A stretch of DNA of 64,000 nt. Source: Streptomyces sp. AP-93. Lineage in GTDB: Bacteria; Actinomycetota; Actinomycetes; Streptomycetales; Streptomycetaceae. Positions 7,866 to 15,816 of the stretch are shown here, one piece after another (within the stretch, counting starts at the first letter, position 1; each line of letters starts with the position of its first letter). The stretch is taken from the NCBI RefSeq assembly GCF_022808175.1, contig NZ_JALGBX010000009.1, positions 62,001 to 126,000 on the forward strand. The letters are read 5' to 3'. The position numbers and the translations under genes were made by a program. The notes under the pieces were generated by a model. That model had not been told where the DNA came from. It did no database searches and was given only the letters and a program-made list of their open reading frames with translations.

Positions 7866-9083
7866 GTGGATGTGAGGATCTTGAAAAGCAGCTTCGCGGT
7901 GGTGGAGAGACGGGCCGAGCATGCGGTCAAGTTCTTCTACTCCCACCTGTTCTGGCACAACCCCGGAGTCCGTGATCTCTTCCCGGCCTCCTTCGAAGAC
8001 ATGGAACGACAGCGGGACCGGCTCTTCGCCGCGCTCACCCATGTGATCGCCCACCTGGAGAACGAAACGCTCGTCCCCTATCTCCGCGACCTCGGCCGCG
8101 ACCACCGCAAGTTCCTGGCGGGACCCGAGCACTACGCGGCCGTGGGCACCAGCCTCATCGCCGCGCTCGCCGAGGCCTCCGGGTCCGCCTGGCATCCCCA
8201 GGCAGAAAAGGCCTGGTCAGAGGCGTACCAGGTGATCGCCGACGCGATGATGGCCGGCGCCGCCGCCAGCGACGACCCACCCTGGTGGGACGCGGAAGTC
8301 GTACGCCACCTGCTGTACGGGCAGGACATCGGCGTCCTCACCCTCCGCCCGCACGCCCCCTTCCCCCACCTCCCCGGCCAGTACACGAGCGTGAGCAGCG
8401 ACCGGGTGCCGACGACCTGGCGCACGTACTCCCTGGGCAACGCGCCCCGCGCCGACGGGACGCTCGACCTGCACGTGAGCCGGATCGAGGGCGGCCGCCT
8501 CAGCACCGCCCTGATCCGCGAGACGCAGCCCGGGGACGTGCTGCGGCTCGGCGCGGCCGGCGGGCAGATGACCTTCCGCCGCGAGGACCGCCCGGTCAGC
8601 TTCATAGCCGCCGGCACCGGCTGGGCCCCGGTCCGCGCCATGCTGGAGGACCTGGCGGAACACCCTCCCGATCAGGACGTACGGCTCTTCGTGGTCGCAC
8701 GCGACGCCGCCCACCTCTACGACCGCCCGCTCATCGACGAGTACGCGGCCTCCCTCGGCTGGCTGAGCGTCACCTACATCACCCCCGCCCCCGGCCAGCA
8801 CCGCAACCAGGCCACCGACCGGCTGACGACCGCGCTCAGCAACCGCGGGCTCTGGCCCGACCAGGACGTCTACCTCAGCGGTCCGCCGCAGTTCATCCGG
8901 GAGACCTCGTACCTCCTGGAGGAACTCGGCGCGCGCCCCGACCGGATTTTCTACGACTCCGTACCTGCCAGTGGCAAGAGCCACGAGGACGGAAGCCGGC
9001 CGATGGGCTTCGGCGAGTGGTTCCTGAACCGCCCCGACCCGCACTGGCACAACCCGTCCGGCCGGGCTCCCCGGGAGTACTGA
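7866..9083 (+). CDS. Globin/FAD-reductase protein (flavohaemoglobin family)
   Basis: A 405-residue two-part protein. The N-terminal globin domain shows a B10-type Tyr in VKFFYSHLFWHNPGVRDLFP, a Gln in MERQRDRLF and a proximal-His region GRDHRKFLAGPEHYAAVG. The C-terminal ferredoxin-reductase domain has the FAD motif TWRTYSLGNAP and the nicotinamide motif FIAAGTGWAPVRAML, and ends in a YLSGPPQFIRE block. The expected role is NADH-dependent nitric oxide dioxygenation. About 30 extra residues follow the reductase. The GTG at 7866 (or 7872) is inferred from globin homology; no clear ribosome-binding site exists, consistent with a leaderless start. Confidence 0.88.
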   Translation: MDVRILKSSFAVVERRAEHAVKFFYSHLFWHNPGVRDLFPASFEDMERQRDRLFAALTHVIAHLENETLVPYLRDLGRDHRKFLAGPEHYAAVGTSLIAALAEASGSAWHPQAEKAWSEAYQVIADAMMAGAAASDDPPWWDAEVVRHLLYGQDIGVLTLRPHAPFPHLPGQYTSVSSDRVPTTWRTYSLGNAPRADGTLDLHVSRIEGGRLSTALIRETQPGDVLRLGAAGGQMTFRREDRPVSFIAAGTGWAPVRAMLEDLAEHPPDQDVRLFVVARDAAHLYDRPLIDEYAASLGWLSVTYITPAPGQHRNQATDRLTTALSNRGLWPDQDVYLSGPPQFIRETSYLLEELGARPDRIFYDSVPASGKSHEDGSRPMGFGEWFLNRPDPHWHNPSGRAPREY

Positions 9084-9116
9084 GCGCCGTTGCGGGGCGC
9101 CTCCCGCCGCTGAGGG

Positions 9117-10106
9117 CTATTCGCCGACGCCCTCGGCCGTACGGATCGCGTCCCGGTAGGTCCGGGCCGCCGCGCGCAGTGCGGTCTCGGGGTCGGTGCC
9201 CGCCGCCTCGGCGCGCGCCGCCAGATCCAGCAGTTCGTACCCGACGCCCTCCCCGCGGGGCAGTTCCACGGGCACCGCCCCCGCACGGGCGCGGCCCGCC
9301 AGCTTGGCCGCGAGCGCGAGACCGGGCTGGCCGAGCGGGATCCCGTCGGTCACCGACTCCCGCTGCTTCTCCACCTGCTTGGTGCGCTGCCAGTGTGCGT
9401 GCACGTCCTGCGGGGTTTCCGCGGTCGCGTCGCCGAAGACGTGCGGGTGCCGGTGGATCAACTTCTCGACGAGGGCTCCCGCCACGTCGTCGATGGAGAA
9501 CGGTTCGTCCTCTTCACCGGGGCCGCCCTCCTCCGCGATGCGCGCGTGGAAGACCACCTGGAGCAGGACGTCGCCGAGCTCCTCGCGCAGTTCTTCGCGG
9601 TCCCCGGCCTCGATGGCCTCGACCAGCTCGTAGGCCTCTTCGATGGCGTACTTCGCCAGTCCCTCGTGGGTCTGCTCCGAGGTCCAGGGGCATTCGCGCC
9701 GGACCCGGTCCATCACCTGGACGAGGTCGAGCAGGCGTGCGCCCGGGAGATCGTACGAGCCCGGCAGCAGCTCCAGGTCCGGTACGGCGACCCGGCCCGA
9801 GCCGGCGAAGCGGGCCAGCCCGTCGGTGAGCCGCCGGTCTCCCTCGCCGCTCAGCAGGACGACGACCGTGTGCCCGCCGGCGCACTCCTCGATCAGCGCC
9901 TGGGCGTCGGGGGTCTCCAGGGCCACGTCGACGCCCGCCTCGCGGAGGTAGGGGAGCTGGACGTGGCCCGAGTCGGCGCACAGCACCCGGTCCGCGGCGT
10001 GCAGGGTCTGCCAGGCGGGCCAGGACAGCACGCCGGGGGCCACCCGGTGGCTCGTGGTCAGCAGCACGATGCGGCCGGTGGGCTCGGAGGACACGTCGTC
10101 AGTCAC
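9117..10106 (-). CDS. mazG: MazG-family nucleoside triphosphate pyrophosphohydrolase
   Basis: A 329-residue enzyme expected to hydrolyse (d)NTPs to NMP and pyrophosphate. The N-terminal ~110 residues resemble the SAM-methylase-fold extension seen in long MazG proteins (GRIVLLTTSHRVAPGVLSWP). The MazG domain begins at LVQVMDRVRRECPWTSEQTH and carries the metal-binding ExxE/ExxD pattern YAIEEAYELVEAIEAGD...EELREELGDVLLQVVFHA. A second half contains HPHVFGD and a helical repeat. The SD-like GGAGG abuts the GTG at 10106; an internal GTG at 10094 is an alternative. It may be co-transcribed with the upstream lipoprotein gene, 42 bases away. Confidence 0.93.
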   Translation of the reverse strand: MTDDVSSEPTGRIVLLTTSHRVAPGVLSWPAWQTLHAADRVLCADSGHVQLPYLREAGVDVALETPDAQALIEECAGGHTVVVLLSGEGDRRLTDGLARFAGSGRVAVPDLELLPGSYDLPGARLLDLVQVMDRVRRECPWTSEQTHEGLAKYAIEEAYELVEAIEAGDREELREELGDVLLQVVFHARIAEEGGPGEEDEPFSIDDVAGALVEKLIHRHPHVFGDATAETPQDVHAHWQRTKQVEKQRESVTDGIPLGQPGLALAAKLAGRARAGAVPVELPRGEGVGYELLDLAARAEAAGTDPETALRAAARTYRDAIRTAEGVGE

Positions 10107-10148
10107 CCTCCGAACCTACCTCCCGGCGGGACGGCCCGGGCCGTCGGC

Positions 10149-10769
10149 CTAGGCGCCGGCCGGGGGCTGCTCGGGCCGGGTGACCTGGGTGATCCAGGGG
10201 GTGGTGTGCTCGCCGAGGGTGACCCGCTGGGGGTCCCAGACGCCGTAGCGCGGATTGACCTCGATGCCGAGCCCGGCCGCGGCCTTCGCGGCGGGCTCGG
10301 CGAGCTTGCCCTCGCCGTACTTCGCGTTCAGCTTCTCGAAGAGCACCTGGTCCCGGACCCAGCGCTCGATCTGGTCGGGGGCGACGGCGGCCTTCTGCAG
10401 GATCGCCTCCTCGAAGGCCGCGGCCCCGCGGTTGCCCTCGTCGTAGGCCTTGCGGGCCTCCTGGAGGTCCTTGGGGGTGACGGTGATGCCGGCGTCCTTC
10501 GCCATCCGGTCGAGGATCCGGCTCTGCAGCATCGTGCTGAGCTTGACCCGCTCGAGCTGCGGGACGGCCGCGATGAGCTCGGCCGCGTGGTCGGAGCGGT
10601 TCTGTGCGGTGCGGACGTCGTTCACCTGGGCCTGGAGCGCGGAGGTGGTGATCCGTTCGCCGCCGATCACGGCCGCGGTGCCGGGGCGGGCTTCGCCCGA
10701 GCACGCGGACAGCAGAGGGGCCGCCAGGAGCAGGGCGGCGGAAACGGAGAGCGCTGTGCGACGGTGCAA
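10149..10769 (-). CDS. SurA-N-like lipoprotein (foldase family)
   Basis: A 206-residue lipoprotein. The signal peptide ends in the lipobox LLSAC, so it should be anchored outside the membrane. The mature part (AAVIGGERITTSALQAQVND, then helical RLKxE-rich sequence) is the SurA N-terminal chaperone fold. A PPIase (parvulin) domain is not evident, so it is probably a chaperone-like or truncated foldase. The C-terminus IEVNPRYGVWDPQRVTL is typical of actinobacterial members encoded next to mazG. Confidence 0.85.
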   Translation of the reverse strand: MHRRTALSVSAALLLAAPLLSACSGEARPGTAAVIGGERITTSALQAQVNDVRTAQNRSDHAAELIAAVPQLERVKLSTMLQSRILDRMAKDAGITVTPKDLQEARKAYDEGNRGAAAFEEAILQKAAVAPDQIERWVRDQVLFEKLNAKYGEGKLAEPAAKAAAGLGIEVNPRYGVWDPQRVTLGEHTTPWITQVTRPEQPPAGA

Positions 10770-10945
10770 AGGAGCCTCCAGGGCCGGGAGATTGTGCTTC
10801 GGTGCACAAGGGCCGTGCGGTGATCGATGTTATGCAGTCGAGGTGATCAGAGCCACTGGTTCGACCAACGATTCCGGGGGTGTTGGGGTTCGCGTCCACC
10901 GATGGCCACCCTTCGGCCCACCGGGAGTGCCAGGGTCGGCCCACC

Positions 10946-13441
10946 ATGTCGACACCGCACCGCTCCCCGCGCCGCCCCAGTCTGTCCGGCTCGGCGCTCG
11001 CCTCCCTGGTCACGGTGGTGGCCGTGTGCGCCGGCGACGCCGTGGCACGCGTCTTCCCGTACGGGCCGCGCCACCGCAGCATCAACGACCTCGGCAATCA
11101 GTTCGTGCCCTTCCACGCGCACCTGTGGGACCTGCTGCACGGGCGCGCCGGGGGCGGACTGCTGCTGAACTGGCAGTCCGGGTACGGGACCAGCTTCCTG
11201 CCCGACTTCGGGACCTACCTGGCCAGCCCGTTCGCGGTCCTGGTGGGGCTGTTCCCGCGCCAGGACATCGACCTCGCGGTGTACGTGGTCACCGTGCTCA
11301 AGACGGCGGCCGCCGCGGCGGCGATGGCCTGGCTGCTGCGCACCCAGCGGCGCGGACCGGCGTGGGCGGCGGGGCTGCTCGGGGCCTCGTACGCGCTGTG
11401 CGGCTGGTCGGTGATCGAGGCCTCGTACAACCCGATGTGGCTGGACGGGCTGATCGCCTTCCCGCTCCTGTGTCTGACGGGTGAGTGGGCGCTACGCTCG
11501 CGCCGGCCGGTGGCGGCCGTCGTGGTGGTGGCGCTCTGCTGGACGGCGAACTTCTACACCGCCTACATGGCGACGCTGGGCGCGGTCCTGGTGCTGCTGG
11601 TCCGGCTGCTGCTCGCGCGGGAGGGCGCGGCGGAGCCCCTCCGGATGTCCTGCCGGGTCCTGGCGCGGGCGGCCCTGACCACCGCGCTGGGCGTCGCCCT
11701 GTCGGCTCCGGTGCTCCTCCCCCTCTTCCTCAGCTCGAAGCAGGCCTACCCGGGGTGGTTCAAGCCGTTCCGGCCGGTGGCGGCCGAGGACCTGCTGGCC
11801 CGGCTGCTGCCCGCCACCTACTCCTTCTCCTCCCCCGCCCTGTTCATCGGCACCGGGACCCTGCTGCTCGCGGCGGCCCTGCCCTTCCACCGGGCGGTGG
11901 CGGGGCGGGAGCGGCTGGTGTGGACGGGGCTCGTGCTGCTGGTGCTGCTGTCCTTCCAGTGGATGCCGACGCACCTGGCCTGGCACCTCTTCGCGACGCC
12001 AAACGGCAGCCCGTACCGGCAGACCTTCGTGCTGGCCGGGATCGTGGTGATGGCCGCCTGGGCGGGGCTGTCGGCCGGTCCGCCCCGGCCGTGGGCGCTG
12101 GCGGGCGGCGCCGCCGTCCTGGCGGCCGTACTGCTCGCGGCGAGCGGGAGCACGCTCTCGACCCCGTGGGGCCTCGCCCTCTTCGGCGGCGGCCTGGCCC
12201 TGGCGGGCGCCGCCTGGTGGGCGCTGCGCCACCCGCGCCTGGTCCTGCCGGCGGCGGCCGTGCTGGCGCTGGTCCTGCTGGCCCAGGCGGCGGCGACCAC
12301 CGCCCACGGGCAGCGGGGCAAGCTGGCGGGCCTGGACGACTACCCGGTGTGGGGCGCGGCGCACACCGCGCGTGCCGGGGCCCTGAAGGACGCCGGGGGC
12401 TGGCCCGCGTACCGCACGGACGCCGGGCGGCCGGCGCTGACCGGCAACGACCCGATGCTGCTGGGCGGGGAGGGCGGCGCGTACTACAGCAGCCACACCC
12501 CGGACCTGTTCACGCGGACCATGGTGGCCCTGGGGGCGGGCTGGACCTCGCGCGGCCGCAACGTGCAGAGCCTCGACAACCCGGTGACGGACGCCGTGTT
12601 CTCCGTCGGGGCCCGGCTGCGGCCGGACGGCACGGTGACCCGGGCCGAGGTCCCGCCGCTGGTCACGGTGCGCCCGGCGGGCCCGGCGGGCCCGGAACCG
12701 GCGTACGGGGCCTCGCCCTTCGCCAACCAGGAACTGCTGCTGGGCGCGCGGGTCTACGAGGATCCGCTCTCCCCCGGGGTCTGCCGGGCGGGGACGGAGG
12801 CCTTCCTGTGGGCCCCGGAGTACAACGCGACGGCCCGGCTCGCGGACGGGCCGGCCTTCCGGCTGAACGGCAGCCCGCCGCGCAACAGGGCCGCCCTGCA
12901 GCCCCTGGGGGTCTCCCGCGGCCCGGCCTCGGCGCTGGTCTTCGAGCGGGCGGCTGCGGCGCACTGGCAGCTGTCCTGCCTGGACCGCTCCCTGCTGACC
13001 GCGGCCGTGGCCCGGCTGCGCGCCACAGGGGCGGTGTCCGTACGGGTCGGCTCGTCGGACGTCCGCGCGGTGCTCCCGCCGGGCAGCACGGGCACGGCGG
13101 TGCTCGCCGCCCCCGCGATCGCGGGCTGGACCTGCAACGGCCGCCCGGCCGCGGGCCGGCTGGGCCTGGTCTCGGTCCCGCTGGACGGCCGCACCACCAG
13201 TCTGACCTGCACCTTCCGACCCCCGGGCCTCGCGGCGGGCGCGGCGGCCCTGGCGGCTGCCCTGGTGGTCCTGGCAGCCCTGCTGGGACTGCCCGGCCGG
13301 CCCGGCCCGCTCGCGGCGGGCCGGCGGCGGCTTCCGCGGCTTCCGCGGCTTAGGCGGGCCGACCCGGCCGGAGCGTCTGCGGACCTGCCCGGGCCGGCGT
13401 CGTCGGCGGACCTGCCCCGGCCGGAGCGTCAGCGGACCTGA
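10946..13441 (+). CDS. YfhO-family polytopic membrane protein
   Basis: An 831-residue protein with about a dozen hydrophobic helices. Early loops carry NDLGNQFVPFHAHLWDLLHG and GYGTSFLPDFGTYLASPF, typical of YfhO/GT-C-like membrane proteins. A later WMPTHLAWHLFATPNGSPYRQTF segment and a C-terminal extracytoplasmic domain followed by a last helix complete the pattern. In other bacteria YfhO acts in glycosylation of wall polymers; here that is inference. ATG 10946 is preferred over a GTG at 10880, which would put polar residues before the first helix. The 3' end overlaps the convergent kinase gene by 13 bases. Confidence 0.88.
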   Translation: MSTPHRSPRRPSLSGSALASLVTVVAVCAGDAVARVFPYGPRHRSINDLGNQFVPFHAHLWDLLHGRAGGGLLLNWQSGYGTSFLPDFGTYLASPFAVLVGLFPRQDIDLAVYVVTVLKTAAAAAAMAWLLRTQRRGPAWAAGLLGASYALCGWSVIEASYNPMWLDGLIAFPLLCLTGEWALRSRRPVAAVVVVALCWTANFYTAYMATLGAVLVLLVRLLLAREGAAEPLRMSCRVLARAALTTALGVALSAPVLLPLFLSSKQAYPGWFKPFRPVAAEDLLARLLPATYSFSSPALFIGTGTLLLAAALPFHRAVAGRERLVWTGLVLLVLLSFQWMPTHLAWHLFATPNGSPYRQTFVLAGIVVMAAWAGLSAGPPRPWALAGGAAVLAAVLLAASGSTLSTPWGLALFGGGLALAGAAWWALRHPRLVLPAAAVLALVLLAQAAATTAHGQRGKLAGLDDYPVWGAAHTARAGALKDAGGWPAYRTDAGRPALTGNDPMLLGGEGGAYYSSHTPDLFTRTMVALGAGWTSRGRNVQSLDNPVTDAVFSVGARLRPDGTVTRAEVPPLVTVRPAGPAGPEPAYGASPFANQELLLGARVYEDPLSPGVCRAGTEAFLWAPEYNATARLADGPAFRLNGSPPRNRAALQPLGVSRGPASALVFERAAAAHWQLSCLDRSLLTAAVARLRATGAVSVRVGSSDVRAVLPPGSTGTAVLAAPAIAGWTCNGRPAAGRLGLVSVPLDGRTTSLTCTFRPPGLAAGAAALAAALVVLAALLGLPGRPGPLAAGRRRLPRLPRLRRADPAGASADLPGPASSADLPRPERQRT

Positions 13442-14937
13442 CCCAGCCAGAGCAGGGTGCGGCGGACCTCCTCGGTGAAGGGGTGGTTCGGGCCGTGCAG
13501 GCGTTCCGCGTCGAAGAGGAGGCGGGCCAGGGTGTCGTGGGCCGCCGGGCGGTCGCCGAGGGAGAGCAGCAGGTGCGCTATCCGGCGGCGGACCTCCAGC
13601 GGGAGGCCCGGGTCCGGGTTCGCGTAGTGGTTCTCGAAGAGCGGCAGCAGCGCGCGGTACTCGGCGAGGGCGGCCGCCGGTTCGCCGAGCTGTTCCAGGC
13701 ACTGGGCGGCGTCGTAGCGGAAGCGCAGGGACTGCGGGTCGCCGGCCGGGAACTCCTCCGCGAGCCGCCGCAGTTCGGGCAGGGCGCGGCGGTACTGGCC
13801 GTCGTCCATCAGCGTGGCCGCGTACTGCTTGCGCAGGGAGCGGACCACCGGCGAGTGCGCGCCGTGCTGCTCGGCCGCCGCCGGGAGGATGCCGCCGAGG
13901 ATGTCCACGGCCTGGGTGAGCATGCCCTGGTCGAGGAGCTTCTTGGCCTCCTCCACGGCCGCCGGGACGTCCGGCCTCGCCGGCGGGGGCGGGGTGGCCG
14001 GCCGGGGCGGGATCACGGTGGCGCGGTCGGGCCAGGGGGCCTGCGGGCGCAGGAAGGGCCGGGTCGGGTCGAGGGGGCCGGTGGGGGCGCCCGAGCCGTG
14101 GTGGGGCAGCAGGGGCGCGAGGGACGCGTACACCGCCTGCGCGGAGGCGGGCCGGTCCTGCGGATCCTTGGCCAGCAGGTTCAGCAGGAGGGCTTCCAGC
14201 TGCTGCGGGACCTCGGGGCGCAACTGGCGTACTGGGAGCGGAGGTTCGTACAGGTGGCGGTGGAGCACCCCGAGCGCGGTGGAGCCGGCGAAGGGGACGT
14301 TGCCGGAGAGCAGCTCGTACAGGACCACGCCGAGCGCGTAGAGGTCGGTGTGCGGGCCTACGGCGCCGCCCATGGCCTGTTCGGGTGCCATGTACGCGGG
14401 GCTGCCGATCGGTGAACCGGTGCTGGTGAGGCGGGTGGTGTCGGTGTCCATCACGGAGGCGACACCGAGGTCCAGGACCAGCACGGTCCCGTCGGGGCGG
14501 ACCATGACGTTGCGCGGCTTCAGGTCCCGGTGGACGATCGGCACCGCGTGCACGGCCGACAGCACCGAGCACAGCTGCGCGATCACCGAGACCGCCCAGG
14601 GCCACGGGTACGGGTCGTGCTCGGCGAGGTGGTCGGCGAGGTCGGCGCCCTCGACGTACTGCATGACGAGGTAGAGCTCGTCGCCGTCGCTGCCCGCGTC
14701 GTGGACGGTGACCAGCCCGGGATGGTCCACCTGCGCGGTGACCCGGCATTCACGCACGAAGCGGCGGCGCAGTTCCTCGGCCACGGAGCCGGGGCCGGCC
14801 ACCTTGTCGGGGCGCAGCAGTTTGACCGCGACGCGGCGGTCCAGGCGCCGGTCGTACGCCGTCCAGACCTGGCCCATGCCGCCCTGGCCGAGGATGGTGG
14901 CGAGCTGGTAGCGGTCGCCGATGAGCCGGTCCGTCAC
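13429..14937 (-). CDS. Ser/Thr protein kinase with C-terminal TPR-like region
   Basis: A 502-residue soluble PknB-type kinase. The GQGGMGQVW Gly loop, AVKLL Lys, catalytic loop IVHRDLKPRNVMV and APE region GSPAYMAPEQA are intact. The metal-binding DFG is DLG (VLDLGVAS), which should still ligate Mg. No transmembrane helix follows the kinase domain (about 1-275); instead a Pro-rich linker leads to helical TPR-like repeats (about 340-502, for example YRRALPELRRLAEEF). The GTG start overlaps the preceding gene's stop (GTGA), indicating coupling to the upstream membrane protein. It ends 13 bases inside the convergent YfhO gene. Confidence 0.92.
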   Translation of the reverse strand: MTDRLIGDRYQLATILGQGGMGQVWTAYDRRLDRRVAVKLLRPDKVAGPGSVAEELRRRFVRECRVTAQVDHPGLVTVHDAGSDGDELYLVMQYVEGADLADHLAEHDPYPWPWAVSVIAQLCSVLSAVHAVPIVHRDLKPRNVMVRPDGTVLVLDLGVASVMDTDTTRLTSTGSPIGSPAYMAPEQAMGGAVGPHTDLYALGVVLYELLSGNVPFAGSTALGVLHRHLYEPPLPVRQLRPEVPQQLEALLLNLLAKDPQDRPASAQAVYASLAPLLPHHGSGAPTGPLDPTRPFLRPQAPWPDRATVIPPRPATPPPPARPDVPAAVEEAKKLLDQGMLTQAVDILGGILPAAAEQHGAHSPVVRSLRKQYAATLMDDGQYRRALPELRRLAEEFPAGDPQSLRFRYDAAQCLEQLGEPAAALAEYRALLPLFENHYANPDPGLPLEVRRRIAHLLLSLGDRPAAHDTLARLLFDAERLHGPNHPFTEEVRRTLLWLGQVR

Positions 14938-15614
14938 GGGCGGGGGCCCTCGTTGTGGGGCGGCTGCTGGCGGCGCAGGAGCTCGCTGAGCTCGTCGAGT
15001 TCGGCGCGGACCTGCCCGATGCGCGGGGGCGGGGTCGGGGCGGGCGCGGACTCGGGGGCCTGCTGCGGGGCGGGCTGCTGGGGCTGATGCGGCTGCTGTT
15101 GCTGCGGCTGCGTCTGGTGCTGCGGCTGCGGCTGGTGCTGCTGCGGCTGGTGCTGCTGCGGGGCGGGCTGGGCCGCCGGCGGGTAGCCGTAGGCGGGCCC
15201 GGCCTGCTGCTGGGGCGGTACGTAGGGGGAGGCGGGCGGCGGGTACCAGCCGGCCTCGGCGGGCTGCGCCTTGAGCGCCTCGAAGTGCCGGATCTCGGCG
15301 ACGAGGTAGTAGATGCACACCACGAGGCCGTTCAGGAGCGTGCCGAAGGCGCCCGCGTTGCCCTGCCAGCCGCTGGCGTCGGGCGTCGGGTCCGCGCCGA
15401 TCAGCGCCAGCGACAGGACCTCGGCCGCGCCGGAGGCTCCGAACAGCCACCAGTCCCGGGTTTTACGGGTGACCAGCGCGAGCCGCAGCATCGTCCCCCA
15501 GGCGAGGAACCCGCAGCTCAGGATGGGCAGCAGCGCGAACAGCACGCGGAGCGCCACCACGCCCCCGGTGCTGGGCTGGTGACCGTGGGGCGGCGGGGTG
15601 CCGGGGCCGTGCAT
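14934..15614 (-). CDS. Membrane protein with Gln/Pro-rich C-terminus, coupled to a kinase
   Basis: A 226-residue protein. About residues 18-105 hold three hydrophobic helices (VALRVLFALLPILSCGFLAW; LFGASGAAEVLSLALIGA; LLNGLVVCIYYLVAEI). A long His/Gln/Pro-rich tail (QPQQHQP-type repeats) follows, ending in a short helix IGQVRAELDELSELLRRQQ. It starts at ATG 15614 after an AGGAG site. Stop and kinase start overlap by 4 bases, so this is probably a partner or substrate of the kinase. Such tails are common in Streptomyces membrane proteins; the function is unknown. Confidence 0.8.
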   Translation of the reverse strand: MHGPGTPPPHGHQPSTGGVVALRVLFALLPILSCGFLAWGTMLRLALVTRKTRDWWLFGASGAAEVLSLALIGADPTPDASGWQGNAGAFGTLLNGLVVCIYYLVAEIRHFEALKAQPAEAGWYPPPASPYVPPQQQAGPAYGYPPAAQPAPQQHQPQQHQPQPQHQTQPQQQQPHQPQQPAPQQAPESAPAPTPPPRIGQVRAELDELSELLRRQQPPHNEGPRP

Positions 15615-15666
15615 CGCTGCTCCTGACGGGCCGTGCGGAGGAAGGGCGGAGAAGGGCGGAGAAGGA

Positions 15667-15710
15667 CTGAGCGGGGCTGAGCGGGGCTGAGCGGGGCTGA
15701 GCGGGGCTGA
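15667..15710. repeat. Tandem decamer repeat CTGAGCGGGG x4
   Basis: Four perfect head-to-tail copies of CTGAGCGGGG (15667-15706) and a partial fifth. They lie about 55 bases upstream of the minus-strand start at 15614, within its leader or promoter region. Two copies of an AGGGCGGAGA-like unit precede them at 15643-15662. Confidence 0.9.
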
Positions 15711-15816
15711 AAAGTGCGGAGGATTCCGGGTCTGAGGGTATACAGCGTTCCCGGCCGGGAGTGAGGGGATGCGCTCAACCGTTGTACGGTCGCAGCCCGG
15801 CCGGGCCGCCGCGCGC

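Noticed and set aside
11492..14749. A 1085-codon open frame antisense to YfhO
   Set aside because: Composition of Arg, Pro and Gly typical of shadow frames; YfhO and the kinase explain the region.
15615..15816. Tandem decamers considered as a CRISPR
   Set aside because: Ten-base units without spacers; a simple tandem repeat.
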